Assembly: GCA_910587735.1 (NCBI GenBank) | Contig: CAJUNT010000002.1 | Coordinates: 114,564 to 178,563 of the forward strand | From: an uncultured Clostridia bacterium | GTDB taxonomy: Bacteria > Bacillota > Clostridia > Lachnospirales > Anaerotignaceae | DNA length: 64,000 bases | Reading direction: 5' to 3' | Shown here: positions 8,832 through 18,584 of the stretch, piece after piece | Numbering within the stretch: position 1 is the first letter of the stretch | How the letters are laid out: the number at the start of each line of letters is the position of its first letter | Made by a program: the position numbers and the translations under genes | The notes under the pieces: model-generated | Database searches by the model: none | What the model saw: the letters and a program-made list of their open reading frames with translations, nothing else | What the model was told of the DNA's origin: nothing

Positions 8832-10106
8832 TTAATACATTACAATATATTCTTCTCTTGCTGCGCCGACAGAAACATATTTAATACGACATTCTGACAA
8901 TTCTTCTATATATTTAATATATTTTAATGCAGCATCTGGTAAATCTTCTGGTTTTCTGCATTTTGAAATATCACATTTCCAGCCATCAACATATTCTATA
9001 ACAGGTTTTGCAAGTGATAATTCTGCTGAAAAAGGAAATTCTTTTGTTTCTTTTCCATTTACAGTATAAGCAGTGCAAACAGGTATTTTATCTAAATAAG
9101 AAAGTACATCTAATTTTGTCAATGCTACTTCATCACAGCCTTGTACTCTTACACCATAACGAGAAGCAACAGCATCAAATGCGCCTACACGTCTTGGACG
9201 ACCTGTTGCTGCACCATATTCTCCACCAGCAGCACGTAATGCTTCTCCTTCTTCTCCAAACATTTCTACTGTAAAAGGACCTTCTCCTACACAAGAAGAA
9301 TATGCTTTCATAATACCAATTACATTTGTAAGTTTTAAATTAGGCACACCTGCACCAATAGGAGCATATGCGGCGATTGTGGAAGATGATGATGTATAAG
9401 GATAAATACCAAAATCGATATCCCTTAAAGCGCCAAGTTGTGCTTCAAACATTACTTTTTTACCTTGTTTTACAGCTTGATTTAAGTATATACTTGTATC
9501 ACAAATATAGTCTTTAAATTCCTGTGCATATTTATCTAACCAATCAAGCATATCTTGATAGCTTACTTCTTCTGCACCATATACATTTTGTATAGTTAAG
9601 TTTTTCCAAGACAATATATTTTTTAATGATGCTCTATATTGTTCTGGGTAAAGCAAATCTCCCATACGAATACATTTTTTCATATATTTGTCGCCATATA
9701 CTGGAGAAATACCACGTCTTGTAGAACCGAATTTTGCATCCCCAAGGCGTTCTTCTTCTAATATGTCAAGCTGTTTATGATAAGGCATACAAATAATTGC
9801 TCTATCACTAATTTTTAAATTTTTAGGTGTAATTTTAACACCTGCATCTGTCAATTTTTTCTTTTCATTGCTTAAATGTTCTAAATCAATTACCATACCA
9901 GTACCCATAATATTGACAACATTTTCACGAAGTATACCAGAAGGTAAAAGATTTAATATAAATTTGCCTTTGTCGTTAATTACAGTATGTCCTGCATTGT
10001 TTCCTCCTTGATAGCGGGAAACAATATCATAATTTTCAGAAAGAAGGTCAACCATTCTACCTTTTCCTTCATCTCCCCAGTTAATACCTACTATTGATGT
10101 TAACAT
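8832..10106 (-). CDS. purA: Adenylosuccinate synthetase
   Basis: 424 aa from the preferred start. It joins IMP and aspartate using GTP, the first committed step to AMP, in the cytosol. The N-terminus LTSIVGINWGDEGKGR holds the catalytic Asp and P-loop-like GDEGKG; QGGNNAGHT and the STRRGI/GAATGRPRR motifs follow. The frame extends 15 codons further upstream (to 10151), but that stretch does not resemble the family and AAAGGA lies about 13 nt before the ATG at 10106. A TTGATT-N18-TATAAT promoter lies near 10160-10190 on the minus strand. Confidence 0.95.
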   Translation of the reverse strand: MLTSIVGINWGDEGKGRMVDLLSENYDIVSRYQGGNNAGHTVINDKGKFILNLLPSGILRENVVNIMGTGMVIDLEHLSNEKKKLTDAGVKITPKNLKISDRAIICMPYHKQLDILEEERLGDAKFGSTRRGISPVYGDKYMKKCIRMGDLLYPEQYRASLKNILSWKNLTIQNVYGAEEVSYQDMLDWLDKYAQEFKDYICDTSIYLNQAVKQGKKVMFEAQLGALRDIDFGIYPYTSSSSTIAAYAPIGAGVPNLKLTNVIGIMKAYSSCVGEGPFTVEMFGEEGEALRAAGGEYGAATGRPRRVGAFDAVASRYGVRVQGCDEVALTKLDVLSYLDKIPVCTAYTVNGKETKEFPFSAELSLAKPVIEYVDGWKCDISKCRKPEDLPDAALKYIKYIEELSECRIKYVSVGAAREEYIVMY

Positions 10107-10267
10107 AACTAAAACACATCCTTTCCAATGTGATAAACTGCAACGTATCAATTATAGTATAGTTGTGGGTATAAAATCAAGTTTTTCTGTTATTTTTTTC
10201 CGTATAGAATATTGGTTTTGATGATTTTATATCTAATAGTAAAAATTGTAATGGTTTTTGAAACAAA

Positions 10268-10903
10268 TTAAAGTAATTCTTTATAAGAAGTAATATATTT
10301 ATCAGATATATTTTGTATTTCTATTGTATCATTAGGGTGTGTATCTTCAGCTATGGCAACAACATAAAAACCGCCTTTTTTTGCTGTACGTATGGCATAA
10401 AGAGCATCTTCAAATATTACAGTATTTTTTTGATTTCCCCCCAAACGCTCCATTGTTCTGAAAAATACTTGTGTATCATTTTTTGTCAATCCCATTTCTG
10501 TGCAGGTTGCAATGAAATCAAAATAATGCAGTATGTCAAGACGTTTCATTGCCGTAAGTGTGTAGTCTGGTTCAGAAGCGGTTAATATACACATTTTTGT
10601 ACCACATTGTTTTTGCTTTTCTAAATATTGTTTTGCAAAGGGTTTTAATGGTACATGATTAGCATATTCTTCTGCTACAACAGCAATAATTTCTGCTACA
10701 ATATCATTTTCTGTTTTAGGAATTTCAAACAGTTTTTTAAAATAGTGTGCTGTTTCAAATAATGTTTGTTTTTTGATTTTATCTTCAAAATCCTTAGGAG
10801 GCATAAAACCATATTGCTGTATATAATTTTTACCTACATTTTTCCATATAGGCATAGAATCAATGAGCGTACCATCTAAATCAAATATCATATATTTTTG
10901 CAT
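10268..10903 (-). CDS. HAD-superfamily hydrolase, phosphatase type
   Basis: 211 aa. Motif I FDLDGTLID (nucleophile Asp8, acid Asp10), motif II Thr108 in ILTAS, motif III Lys141 in GLTKND, motif IV EDA (Glu165-Asp166), with a helical cap domain at about 15-85. Similar to phosphoglycolate/beta-phosphoglucomutase-like subfamily I enzymes; the substrate cannot be read. AAGGGGAAAG precedes the ATG. It follows the degV-type gene by 32 nt on the same strand and is probably co-transcribed. Confidence 0.85.
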   Translation of the reverse strand: MQKYMIFDLDGTLIDSMPIWKNVGKNYIQQYGFMPPKDFEDKIKKQTLFETAHYFKKLFEIPKTENDIVAEIIAVVAEEYANHVPLKPFAKQYLEKQKQCGTKMCILTASEPDYTLTAMKRLDILHYFDFIATCTEMGLTKNDTQVFFRTMERLGGNQKNTVIFEDALYAIRTAKKGGFYVVAIAEDTHPNDTIEIQNISDKYITSYKELL

Positions 10904-10935
10904 ATTTCTTTCCCCTTAATCATGTGAACAAAATA

Positions 10936-11826
10936 CTACAAGTAACATTCAAATTTTTTGCTAATACAAACACCTAATGTCATAGGTCCTGTATGTGTGG
11001 CAATGGTTGCACCAATCTGAAAGGGTTCTATCATTTCAATATTGGGTAAATCTGATTTTAATATTTCTGTAAATACTTCTATTTCTTCAGGTGTGTTTGT
11101 TGTGCCTATTGTAAGTGTAAAATCTGATATTGAAAAATGATTTTGTTCTATATAATTTTTGGTAAGTTCTGATAATTTAAGCATTGCTTTTTTACGACTG
11201 CGTGCTAAACCAGCTTTATTGATTTCGCCATTTGCTAAAACAATAAGGGGTTTGATATTTAATATACTTCCAGAAAGAGCAGCAACTTTGCCTATTCTTC
11301 CACCTTTTTCTAAATGTGTCAATGTTCCCACTACAAAAAATATACGACTGTCAAATTTTGCCTTTTGCACAAAAGAATGTACAGCATCAATATCATATCC
11401 TGATTGTTGCATACGTGCTGATTCTCTTACAATAAGATATTGAGAACCTGTTGCCGCATAAGAATTTTCAATATATATTTTTCTTTGTGTATAGTTTTCT
11501 TCCAATATTTGTTTTGCGGACATTGCTGACTGAAAAGAACCGCTTAAAGTGTCTGTAATGGTAAAACAAATAATATCTTTGCCAGATTCCAATACAGGAG
11601 TAAAAAAATCTATATAATCCTGCACAGAAGGTAATGACGTTTTTGGAAATATATTTTTCTGTATCATATTGTCATAAAATACACTAAGAGGAAGTTCTTC
11701 TATTTCTTTTTGATATGTTTTTTGGTCTAAAGAAACATAAAAAGGAATGGTAATGATATTGTATTGTTTTTTTACATTACTTGGAATATCAGCAGCACCA
11801 TCGCTGAAAATTTGAAATTCAGACAT
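10936..11826 (-). CDS. DegV-family fatty acid-binding protein (FakB-like)
   Basis: 296 aa. The family binds fatty acids in the cytosol and presents them to the FakA kinase for incorporation into phospholipid. Visible marks are the N-terminal SDGAADIP, KTSLPSVQDY, the SGSFQSA loop, GTLTHLEKGGRI and the C-terminal THTGPMTLG. AAGGAGG sits 6 nt before the ATG. No fakA is in the window. First gene of a two-gene unit with the HAD hydrolase. Confidence 0.9.
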   Translation of the reverse strand: MSEFQIFSDGAADIPSNVKKQYNIITIPFYVSLDQKTYQKEIEELPLSVFYDNMIQKNIFPKTSLPSVQDYIDFFTPVLESGKDIICFTITDTLSGSFQSAMSAKQILEENYTQRKIYIENSYAATGSQYLIVRESARMQQSGYDIDAVHSFVQKAKFDSRIFFVVGTLTHLEKGGRIGKVAALSGSILNIKPLIVLANGEINKAGLARSRKKAMLKLSELTKNYIEQNHFSISDFTLTIGTTNTPEEIEVFTEILKSDLPNIEMIEPFQIGATIATHTGPMTLGVCISKKFECYL

Positions 11827-11941
11827 TGTAGTCCTCCTTACTTATCAAAATTACTAATCTATTTTACTTTATCATAACAGATATTATATTTGTTTGCAAT
11901 TCTAAATATTGTAATAAGTAGTATAAAAAACTATGTCATGA

Positions 11942-12222
11942 GGAGTATCCAAAAAGAGTCATTTTAAAAATAATTTTTATTTCTGTTTGTCAGTAGGAAA
12001 ACAAAGTTTTCCAGTAAAGTTTTTGCCTCGCTTTTTTCAAAAAGCGAGTGAGGTTTGGAGCAACGTTCCAATATTTAACAGAAGAATATTGTTTTATTTG
12101 CGGACGTTGTTCGATTTATGTTTTGCTTCGGTCGGCGCTGAATGTCCAGTGGACATTCAGCGCCCTGCAAACTTTTCCCCTAAAAAGTTTGACAAAAAAC
12201 TTTATATTTTGCGAACACAATT
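11942..12222 (+). mobile_element. Hairpin-array repeat, copy 2 (MITE-like, long subtype)
   Basis: Forward copy. Begins with GGAGTATCCAAAAAGAGTC, then GGAAAAC/GTTTTCC, CTCGCTTTTT/AAAAAGCGAG, TTGGAGC-AAC-GTTCCAA, GCGGACGTTG, then an extra perfect 14-bp stem GGCGCTGAATGTCC / GGACATTCAGCGCC (12134-12164), AAACTTTT...AAAAGTTTGACAAAAAACTTT and the right end GCGAACACAAT. Open frames across it are fortuitous. Confidence 0.8.
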
Positions 12223-12242
12223 ATTCCTTGTTATGAAGGGTA

Positions 12243-12271
12243 TTGACTTTATTATAAAATATTGCTAAAAT
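12243..12271 (+). promoter_or_regulatory. Strong promoter after repeat copy 2
   Basis: TTGACT-N17-TAAAAT. A second one, TTGCAT-N17-TATGAT (12279-12307), overlaps a 9-bp palindrome GATAAAAAA / TTTTTTATC. Confidence 0.6.
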
Positions 12272-12277
12272 AAAAAT

Positions 12278-12384
12278 TTTGCATTTTTTAGAATATTGTG
12301 GTATGATAAAAAAGAGAGATTTTTTATCTGGTTATGAAGTATGGTAAAACGAAGCAGTAAACAGTAAAATTGTACTGCTTTTTT
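12278..12384 (+). ncRNA. Candidate small RNA (about 75-105 nt)
   Basis: Bounded by two consensus promoters upstream and a plus-strand terminator, AAGCAGTA / TACTGCTT (12352-12380) plus six T, with no start codon and ribosome site between them. It may be a stand-alone RNA or the terminated leader of the CarD-like gene 500 nt downstream. Confidence 0.4.
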
Positions 12385-12911
12385 GTATTTTTTGGAATGT
12401 TTTTGTAAATACTTTATAAAAACAATATAGGTATAAATTCTGTTATTTTCATATGATTTCAAACATGGAAAGGGAAATCATTCCCTTTTTCATTCCAAAA
12501 ACCGTTTGAAACGGAAAAAATTGATAACCGATTCCTCAAACACAAGAATTTAACGATTGTAAGATTACCCAATCTATTACAAATATTTTTATAAACGAAA
12601 GATAAACGAAAGAACATTTGATATTTGTATAAGGGTAAAATATACAAAAGAATTTTGTCAGATATTTATGACATTTACTGTATCTGTCAGCAAATAAAAG
12701 TCAAAAATACTAGTTTTTTAATCAATTTTGAAAATATGTATCTGACAAATTGTCATAAAAGAGATTTTAATATTGTGTATATCAATATTATTTTAAATCA
12801 GTATGCTTTGAATAAAGCAATATTGAAATTTACTACAATACTTCGTTTTTCATTTTCCGTTATTTTTATTATGAAAAAAACAGAATATTAGAACAGGAAA
12901 GGAGATTTTTT
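12385..12911 (+). other. Gap before the CarD-like gene
   Basis: Holds a second hairpin with T-run, AAAGGGAA / TTCCCTTT (12469-12488). The rest is AT-rich. An open frame at 12625-12891 lacks a ribosome site and looks random. AGGAAAGGAG at 12893-12902 belongs to the next gene. Confidence 0.4.
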
Positions 12912-13394
12912 ATGTTTCAAATTGGTGAAAAAATAATTTATCCTATGTATGGTGCTGGTGTAATAGAAAGCATAGAACAGGATTTTCATGGCACAAAAAT
13001 GGAAATGTATTATATTATACAAATTCCCAAAAACAATCTAAAAATCCGTTTGATTGCAAATAAATCGGAGCAGTTAGGGGTAAGAGCTGTGGCAAACAAA
13101 GAAGAAGTAGAAAAGGCATTGGAATATGTAGGGGCAAAAAAAATTGTTATGCCTGAAAACTGGAGTTTGCGTTATAAGGACAATTTAGAAAAATTAAAAA
13201 CAGGTAAATTGGATATGGTAACAGAAGTGGTAAAAAATCTTGATGAAAGAGAAAAAAGAAAAAAGCTTTCCAGCATAGAAAAAAAGTTATTAAATACTGC
13301 AAAACAAATTGTTTTAAGTGAAATTATATGCTCGTACGAAATTGATACAGAAAAAGCAGAAGAATTACTTGCAAATTTGGTGCTGAATTGTTAA
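12912..13394 (+). CDS. CarD/CdnL-family RNA polymerase-interacting regulator
   Basis: 160 aa. The N-terminal CarD/TRCF domain (FQIGEKIIYPMYGAGVIE, then a beta-barrel to about residue 60) binds the RNA polymerase beta subunit. A helical, basic C-terminal half (NWSLRYKDNLEKLKTG, REKRKKLSSIEKKLLNTAK) matches the DNA-binding part of CdnL. Such proteins stabilise open promoter complexes, notably at rRNA promoters. AGGAAAGGAG precedes the ATG. Next to the PIN/TRAM and ispD genes, the same order as in many Firmicutes. Confidence 0.88.
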   Translation: MFQIGEKIIYPMYGAGVIESIEQDFHGTKMEMYYIIQIPKNNLKIRLIANKSEQLGVRAVANKEEVEKALEYVGAKKIVMPENWSLRYKDNLEKLKTGKLDMVTEVVKNLDEREKRKKLSSIEKKLLNTAKQIVLSEIICSYEIDTEKAEELLANLVLNC

Positions 13395-13429
13395 TATTTT
13401 AGTAACGTTATTATGGGGGAGGTGAAAAT

Positions 13430-14500
13430 GTGAAAAGATTATTGGGAATTGTAATCAGTTTAATTGTTGCAGCAGCATTTTTTGCTATATTTCATTTGTT
13501 GTATCTTTTGGACTTATTCCGTATCAAACATATGCCGTTTTATATACCAGCAGTAATATCTGTTGTATTTGGACTCATTTTTTATTTTCTTTTTTCCTCT
13601 GCTGTCGCAAAAAAAATTATGATGCAAATGGCTAGGACAGAAGAAAAATTGGTTAAAATGAATCTCAAGGAATTAAGTTTCAGTTTATTGGGGTGCATAA
13701 TAGGACTTGCCATAGCAAATTTGATAGGTATTGCATTTAATGGCTTTGGTCCTTTGGGGACAGGCGTAATTATATTGCTGAATATTGTTTTAGGTTTTTT
13801 AGGCTTTCGTGTGGCAAGAAAAAAGAAAGATGAAATCAATGTAAGCAATTTAAAAAATGTTTTAGCAAATCCAGATTCTAAAAAAAATATGATTGCATAT
13901 GGTAGACCTAAAATATTGGATACCAGTGTCATTATAGATGGCAGAATATTAGATTTACTCCAAACAGGTTTTATTGAGGGAAAAATATTGATTCCAAATT
14001 TTGTGTTGGAGGAACTGCGTCATATTGCAGATTCTTCTGATTCCTTAAAAAGAAACAGAGGACGACGAGGCTTAGATATTTTGAATGAAATTCAAAAACA
14101 GCTTTCAGTACCAGTAGAAATTGTGGATTATGACCCCAAAGAGGCATTGGAAGTGGATTCTAAACTGCTTAAAATGGGCGAAAAAATGGACGCTTTTGTT
14201 GTGACAAATGATTTTAATTTGAATAAGGTGGCAGAATTTCAAGGTGTCCGTGTACTGAATATTAATGAATTAGCAAATGCGATTAAGCCAATTGTACTGC
14301 CAGGAGAAGAAATGCAAGTCACTGTAATTAAGGCAGGGAAAGAAAATGGACAAGGTATAGGCTATTTGAATGATGGAACAATGATTGTTGTAGAAGGTGG
14401 CAATCGTTTTATAGGCGAAACAAAAAATGTTGTTGTAACAAGTGTTTTACAAACAGCAGCAGGCAGAATGATATTTACAAAAATTGCATCTGTGGCATAA
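13430..14500 (+). CDS. PIN/TRAM-domain membrane protein (YacL-like)
   Basis: 356 aa with a GTG start at 13430 behind GGGGGAGGTG. Four hydrophobic segments fill residues 1-130. A PIN nuclease-like domain follows (LDTSVIIDGRI with the first acidic residue, ELRHIADSSD, and the acidic VVTNDFNLNKVA), then a C-terminal TRAM beta domain from about 290 that may bind RNA. The family is widespread in Firmicutes next to ispD; its RNase activity and biological role are poorly established. Lies 35 nt after the CarD-like gene. Confidence 0.88.
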   Translation: MKRLLGIVISLIVAAAFFAIFHLLYLLDLFRIKHMPFYIPAVISVVFGLIFYFLFSSAVAKKIMMQMARTEEKLVKMNLKELSFSLLGCIIGLAIANLIGIAFNGFGPLGTGVIILLNIVLGFLGFRVARKKKDEINVSNLKNVLANPDSKKNMIAYGRPKILDTSVIIDGRILDLLQTGFIEGKILIPNFVLEELRHIADSSDSLKRNRGRRGLDILNEIQKQLSVPVEIVDYDPKEALEVDSKLLKMGEKMDAFVVTNDFNLNKVAEFQGVRVLNINELANAIKPIVLPGEEMQVTVIKAGKENGQGIGYLNDGTMIVVEGGNRFIGETKNVVVTSVLQTAAGRMIFTKIASVA

Positions 14501-14532
14501 CAATATTTTATAAAATATTATGTTTTTCAGTT

Positions 14533-14558
14533 CCCCCTTTTCTGAAAAAGAAAGGGGG
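14533..14558 (+). terminator. Hairpin between PIN/TRAM gene and ispD
   Basis: CCCCCTTT / AAAGGGGG stem followed by a T-rich ATTATTATTG tail; a weak terminator. Confidence 0.5.
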
Positions 14559-14608
14559 ATTATTATTGTTTTATAAGTGTTTTATGTGTTTTATTTTGGA
14601 GGAGGACT

Positions 14609-15319
14609 ATGAATACAAAAAAATATTGTAGTGCAGTGATACCAGCAGCAGGTACAGGCATTCGTATGGGTACAAAAACAAAAAAACAATTTTTGAAATT
14701 AGGAGAAAAAGAAATTATTGCTTATACCATACAAAAATTTGAACAATGTAATCAAGTTGATGAAATTGTTTTAGTAACGGCAAGAGATACTATGGATTTA
14801 CTTACTAATATTGTAAAAAGAGAAGGATTCCAAAAAGTATCTGCTATTGTAGAAGGGGGAAAGGAACGTCAAAATTCTGTTTATGAGGGCATATGTGCTG
14901 TAAGTGAAAGAGCAGAAATTATAACAGTGCATGATGGTGTTCGTCCTTTTGTAAAAGTAGAAGATATTGCCAAAACAATTATAACAGCACAGCAAAAAGG
15001 TGCTTGTGTATTGGGTGTAAAAGCAAAAGATACTGTTAAAATATGTAATGCAGAAAATCAAATTGTGACAACACCAGAAAGAAATTTTGTTTGGTATATA
15101 CAAACTCCTCAGACATTTCAAAAAGAATTACTTATAAAAGCATTTGAAAGAGCAGAAAAAGAAAATTTCATAGGTACAGATGAATCTGTTTTAGTAGAGA
15201 GAGATGGTACAACTGTTTTTGTTGTAGAGGGAAGTTATGAAAATATTAAAATTACAACACCAGATGATATTATAATAGGTGAGGCATATTTAAAAAAAGA
15301 AAGGGAGAAAATGCATTGA
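14609..15319 (+). CDS. ispD: 2-C-methyl-D-erythritol 4-phosphate cytidylyltransferase
   Basis: 236 aa, normal length. Transfers CMP to MEP in the MEP isoprenoid pathway. The nucleotide-binding start [13 protein letters not shown] with the basic KKQF, the VHDGVRPF loop and the ETPR-like stretch ([16 protein letters not shown]) are all present; TDESVLVE follows near the C-terminus. GGAGGAGG lies just before the ATG. Its stop overlaps the rnhA start (TTGA), so the two are translationally coupled. Confidence 0.94.
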   Translation: MNTKKYCSAVIPAAGTGIRMGTKTKKQFLKLGEKEIIAYTIQKFEQCNQVDEIVLVTARDTMDLLTNIVKREGFQKVSAIVEGGKERQNSVYEGICAVSERAEIITVHDGVRPFVKVEDIAKTIITAQQKGACVLGVKAKDTVKICNAENQIVTTPERNFVWYIQTPQTFQKELLIKAFERAEKENFIGTDESVLVERDGTTVFVVEGSYENIKITTPDDIIIGEAYLKKEREKMH

Positions 15320-15768
15320 AATCCGTGACAATATATACAGATGGCGCATGTTCGGGTAATCCAGGTGCTGGAGGATATGGCGCAGTACTTTTGTATGGCA
15401 GTGCAAGAAAAGAAATTTCAGAAGGATTTGAACAAACAACAAATAATCGTATGGAAGTGCTTGCTGTAATAAAAGCATTAGAAGCATTAAAAGAACCATG
15501 TCAAGTAACACTTTATAGCGATTCAAAATATGTTGTAGATGCCATAACAAAAGGTTGGCTGAAAAAATGGAAGGCAAACGGCTGGAAAAGAAATCAAAAA
15601 GAATTTGCATCTAATATTGATTTGTGGGAAAAATTATTGCCTTTACTGGAAAAGCATACTGTTATATTTGTTTGGGTAAAGGGACACGCAGATAACGAAG
15701 AAAATGAAAGATGTGACTATTTGGCAAGAAAAGCGATTGCTGACGGAAATCTCAAAAAAGACCAGTAA
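15316..15768 (+). CDS. rnhA: Ribonuclease HI
   Basis: 150 aa with a TTG start overlapping the ispD stop; AAGGGAG is 8 nt upstream. Degrades RNA in RNA-DNA hybrids. Catalytic carboxylates are Asp9 ([10 protein letters not shown]), Glu47 (NNRMEVLA), Asp69 (YSDSKYV) and Asp134 (ERCDYLA), with His124 in VKGHAD. The basic handle [14 protein letters not shown] is present, as in E. coli RNase HI. Confidence 0.95.
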   Translation: MKSVTIYTDGACSGNPGAGGYGAVLLYGSARKEISEGFEQTTNNRMEVLAVIKALEALKEPCQVTLYSDSKYVVDAITKGWLKKWKANGWKRNQKEFASNIDLWEKLLPLLEKHTVIFVWVKGHADNEENERCDYLARKAIADGNLKKDQ

Positions 15769-15834
15769 AAATGGCAAAATAATCGGAAGAATATACAATA
15801 ATTGGAAAATATTAACTTTTCATAGAAATATTTA

Positions 15835-15863
15835 TTGACAGAGTGCAAAATGTATGATACTAT
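15835..15863 (+). promoter_or_regulatory. Promoter of the cold-shock gene
   Basis: TTGACA-N17-TACTAT, leaving a leader of about 45 nt before the ATG. Confidence 0.8.
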
Positions 15864-15914
15864 TAAATACGTTATATAAGAAAGCATTTTTTATCTATGT
15901 AGGAGGATTTTAAC

Positions 15915-16115
15915 ATGAAAAAAGGTACAGTAAAATGGTTTAATGCAGAAAAAGGTTTTGGTTTTATTTCCGTACCTGGTGAAGATGATGTATTTGTACA
16001 TTTCTCTGCAATTCAGGCAGAAGGTTACAAAACACTTGAAGAAGGTCAGGAAGTAGAATTTGAAGTTGTTCAGGGCGCAAAAGGTCCACAGGCAGCTAAT
16101 GTAACACGTGCTTAA
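15915..16115 (+). CDS. csp: Cold-shock domain protein
   Basis: 66 aa, the whole protein being one OB-fold. RNP1 (KGFGFISV) and RNP2 (VFVHFSAI) are intact. Binds single-stranded RNA/DNA and acts as an RNA chaperone. AGGAGG is 9 nt before the ATG, with its own promoter and terminator, so it is monocistronic. The leader is short, unlike the 160-nt thermosensing leader of E. coli cspA. Confidence 0.95.
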   Translation: MKKGTVKWFNAEKGFGFISVPGEDDVFVHFSAIQAEGYKTLEEGQEVEFEVVQGAKGPQAANVTRA

Positions 16116-16184
16116 TCAAAATTATGGTATAGTTCATAGATGCTTATTGCATTGAAATATATATAAAATAGGTTATGCTCTATT

Positions 16185-16214
16185 GCCTTTCATATTCATT
16201 ATGAAAGGCTTTTT
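16185..16214 (+). terminator. Terminator of the cold-shock gene
   Basis: Perfect 10-bp stem GCCTTTCATA / TATGAAAGGC, 5-nt loop, then TTTTT. Confidence 0.93.
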
Positions 16215-16224
16215 ATATTGAGAA

Positions 16225-16438
16225 AGTATCCAAAAAGAGTCGTTTTAAAAATAATTTTTATTTTTGTTTGTTATAAGGAAAACGAAGTTTTCCCATAAAA
16301 GTTTTGCCTCACTTTTGTAAAAGTGGGTGAGATTTGGAGCAACGCTCCAATGTTTTAATAGAAGAATATTGTTTTATTTGCGGGCACTGTCCCAACCCGC
16401 AAGTTTTTTTGAAAAAAAGCTTGGCAAAAAACTTTAAA
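16225..16438 (+). mobile_element. Hairpin-array repeat, copy 3
   Basis: Forward, same left end type as copy 2 (GTATCCAAAAAGAGTC). Hairpins: GGAAAAC/GTTTTCC, CTCACTTTTGTAAAAGTGGG (variant arms), TTGGAGC-AAC-GCTCCAA, GCGGG...CCCGC, and AAGTTTTTTTGAAAAAAAGCTT. The right terminal GCGAACGC block is missing. Confidence 0.75.
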
Positions 16439-16488
16439 TCGCCTACAGCAAACAAAAATTGATTTGCGTGCCCTATATTGATTTGATA

Positions 16489-16517
16489 TTGCGATTTTGT
16501 ATGCCCTATGGTAAAAT
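16489..16517 (+). promoter_or_regulatory. Promoter candidate of typA
   Basis: TTGCGA-N17-TAAAAT about 100 nt before the typA start. Confidence 0.5.
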
Positions 16518-16619
16518 ATAAAGAATTTTATCAGACATTGCTTTTGTCTTTTTTATAAAATAATATAGAATCATCAATATTTTGACAGAATTTTTAGTAG
16601 TAAAGAGGAGAAATGAAAA

Positions 16620-18446
16620 ATGAATCAAAAAATGGAACAAATTAGAAATGTTGCGATTATTGCCCATGTTGACCATGGTAAAACAACATTGGTAGACCAG
16701 CTTTTAAGACAAAGTGGTATATTTCGTTCTAATCAAGTAGTACAAGAAAGAGTAATGGACAGCGGAGATATTGAAAGAGAGCGTGGTATTACAATATTAT
16801 CAAAAAATACAGCAGTACATTATGGAGATGTCAAAATCAATATTATTGATACACCCGGACACGCTGATTTTGGTGGAGAGGTAGAACGTGTATTAAAAAT
16901 GGTAGATGGTGTTGTGCTTGTGGTAGATGCTTTTGAAGGACCTATGCCTCAGACAAAATTTGTATTGCGAAAAGCATTAGAATTAAATTTACCTGTTGTG
17001 GTATGCTTAAATAAAGTAGACCGCCCAGAGGCACGTCCAGAGGCTGTAATAGATGAAGTATTAGAATTGTTTATTGAATTAGATGCAAATGAAAATCAAT
17101 TAGATTCACCATTTGTATTTGCATCTGCAAGAAGCGGTGTTGCAACATTGGATTTGGCAGAACAAGGTACAGATATGATACCTCTTTTTGAAACAATCAT
17201 AAAACACATTCCAGCACCAAGCGGAGATTTAGAAGCACCTTTACAGGCTTTAATATCTACAATAGACCACAGTGAATATGTTGGAAGAATTGGTATAGGT
17301 AAAATTGGAAATGGTACAATACACGTAAATGATGAAGTAGTGATTGTGAATATTCATGAGCCAGATGTGCAGAAAAAAGTAAGAATTACAAAACTATATA
17401 CATTTGAAGGACTGCAAAGACAAGAGGTAAAAGAGGCAGGTGTGGGAGAGATTGTAGCAATATCTGGTATGGAAGATATTATGATAGGAGATACGATATG
17501 TTCTCCGCTAAAACCAGAAGCACTACCTTTTGTAAAAATTTCAGAACCAACAATATCAATGAATTTTTCAGTAAATGATAGTCCTTTTGCGGGAACAGAA
17601 GGAAAATTTGTAACATCAAGGCATATTCGTGATAGATTATACAAAGAATTAAATACAGATGTTAGTTTACGTGTAGAGGATACAGATACACCAGAATGTT
17701 TAAAAGTTTCAGGACGTGGAGAACTTCATCTTTCTATATTGATTGAAACATTAAGGAGAGAGGGATTTGAGTTTCAAGTTTCAAAGCCAGAAGTATTATT
17801 TCATGAGCAAAATGGCAAAAAATTAGAGCCTATGGAAAATGTAACAATAGATGTTCCAGAAGAGTTTGTTGGAAATGTCATTGAAAAGTTGGGAAGTAGA
17901 AAAGGAGAAATGACAAATATGTATCCTTCTAAGGGAGGTTATACTCGTTTAGAGTTTACGATTCCAGCAAGAGGATTGATTGGTTATAGAAATGAATTTA
18001 TGACAGATACAAAAGGAAATGGTATATTAAATTCTGTATTTGACAGTTATCAGCCATATAAGGGTGAAATTCCCACTCGTTCTCAAGGCTCTCTTGTTGC
18101 ATTTGAAGATGGCGAAGCTATCACATATGGGCTTTATAATGCGCAGGAAAGAGGAGATTTATTTATAGGTGCTGGCGTAAAAGTATATGCAGGTATGATT
18201 GTGGGAAGGAATGCACGTCCTGAAGATATGGACATCAATGTATGTAAAAAGAAACAACTTACAAATACAAGAGCATCTGGCTCAGATGATGCTTTAAAAT
18301 TGACACCTCCAATACAAATGTCATTAGAGCAGTGTCTTGAGTTTATAAATGATGATGAACTGGTGGAAGTCACTCCACAAAGTCTACGTATGCGTAAAAA
18401 AGTATTAGATGCAGGATTAAGAAGAAAAATACGTATTCATGGATAA
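16620..18446 (+). CDS. typA: Ribosome-associated translational GTPase TypA/BipA
   Basis: 608 aa, normal length. G1 [10 protein letters not shown], switch I ERGITI, G3 DTPGHADF, G4 NKVD and G5 SA(R) are all intact, followed by EF-G-like domains III and V and the TypA-specific C-terminal domain ([13 protein letters not shown]). Binds the ribosome like EF-G and assists 50S assembly and stress or low-temperature growth. AGAGGAG precedes the ATG by 8 nt. Confidence 0.96.
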   Translation: MNQKMEQIRNVAIIAHVDHGKTTLVDQLLRQSGIFRSNQVVQERVMDSGDIERERGITILSKNTAVHYGDVKINIIDTPGHADFGGEVERVLKMVDGVVLVVDAFEGPMPQTKFVLRKALELNLPVVVCLNKVDRPEARPEAVIDEVLELFIELDANENQLDSPFVFASARSGVATLDLAEQGTDMIPLFETIIKHIPAPSGDLEAPLQALISTIDHSEYVGRIGIGKIGNGTIHVNDEVVIVNIHEPDVQKKVRITKLYTFEGLQRQEVKEAGVGEIVAISGMEDIMIGDTICSPLKPEALPFVKISEPTISMNFSVNDSPFAGTEGKFVTSRHIRDRLYKELNTDVSLRVEDTDTPECLKVSGRGELHLSILIETLRREGFEFQVSKPEVLFHEQNGKKLEPMENVTIDVPEEFVGNVIEKLGSRKGEMTNMYPSKGGYTRLEFTIPARGLIGYRNEFMTDTKGNGILNSVFDSYQPYKGEIPTRSQGSLVAFEDGEAITYGLYNAQERGDLFIGAGVKVYAGMIVGRNARPEDMDINVCKKKQLTNTRASGSDDALKLTPPIQMSLEQCLEFINDDELVEVTPQSLRMRKKVLDAGLRRKIRIHG

Positions 18447-18453
18447 TATAAAA

Positions 18454-18486
18454 TATCGGTAAATTTGTAAAACAAATTTACCGATA
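18454..18486 (+). terminator. Perfect 15-bp inverted repeat after typA
   Basis: TATCGGTAAATTTGT and its exact complement around an AAA loop, 7 nt after the typA stop. There is no T-run, so it may be a weak terminator or a 3'-end protecting hairpin. Confidence 0.5.
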
Positions 18487-18584
18487 CCAATTAAAATGTA
18501 TGAGTGTGCAAAAGGCATACAATAATAGAATTTTATTCAAAATCTATAATAAATAATAGAAGTGTATACTGATTGAGGTGCTTT

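Noticed and set aside
12625..12891. 88-codon open frame before the CarD-like gene
   Set aside because: No ribosome site, composition like intergenic DNA, interrupted by no recognisable domain.
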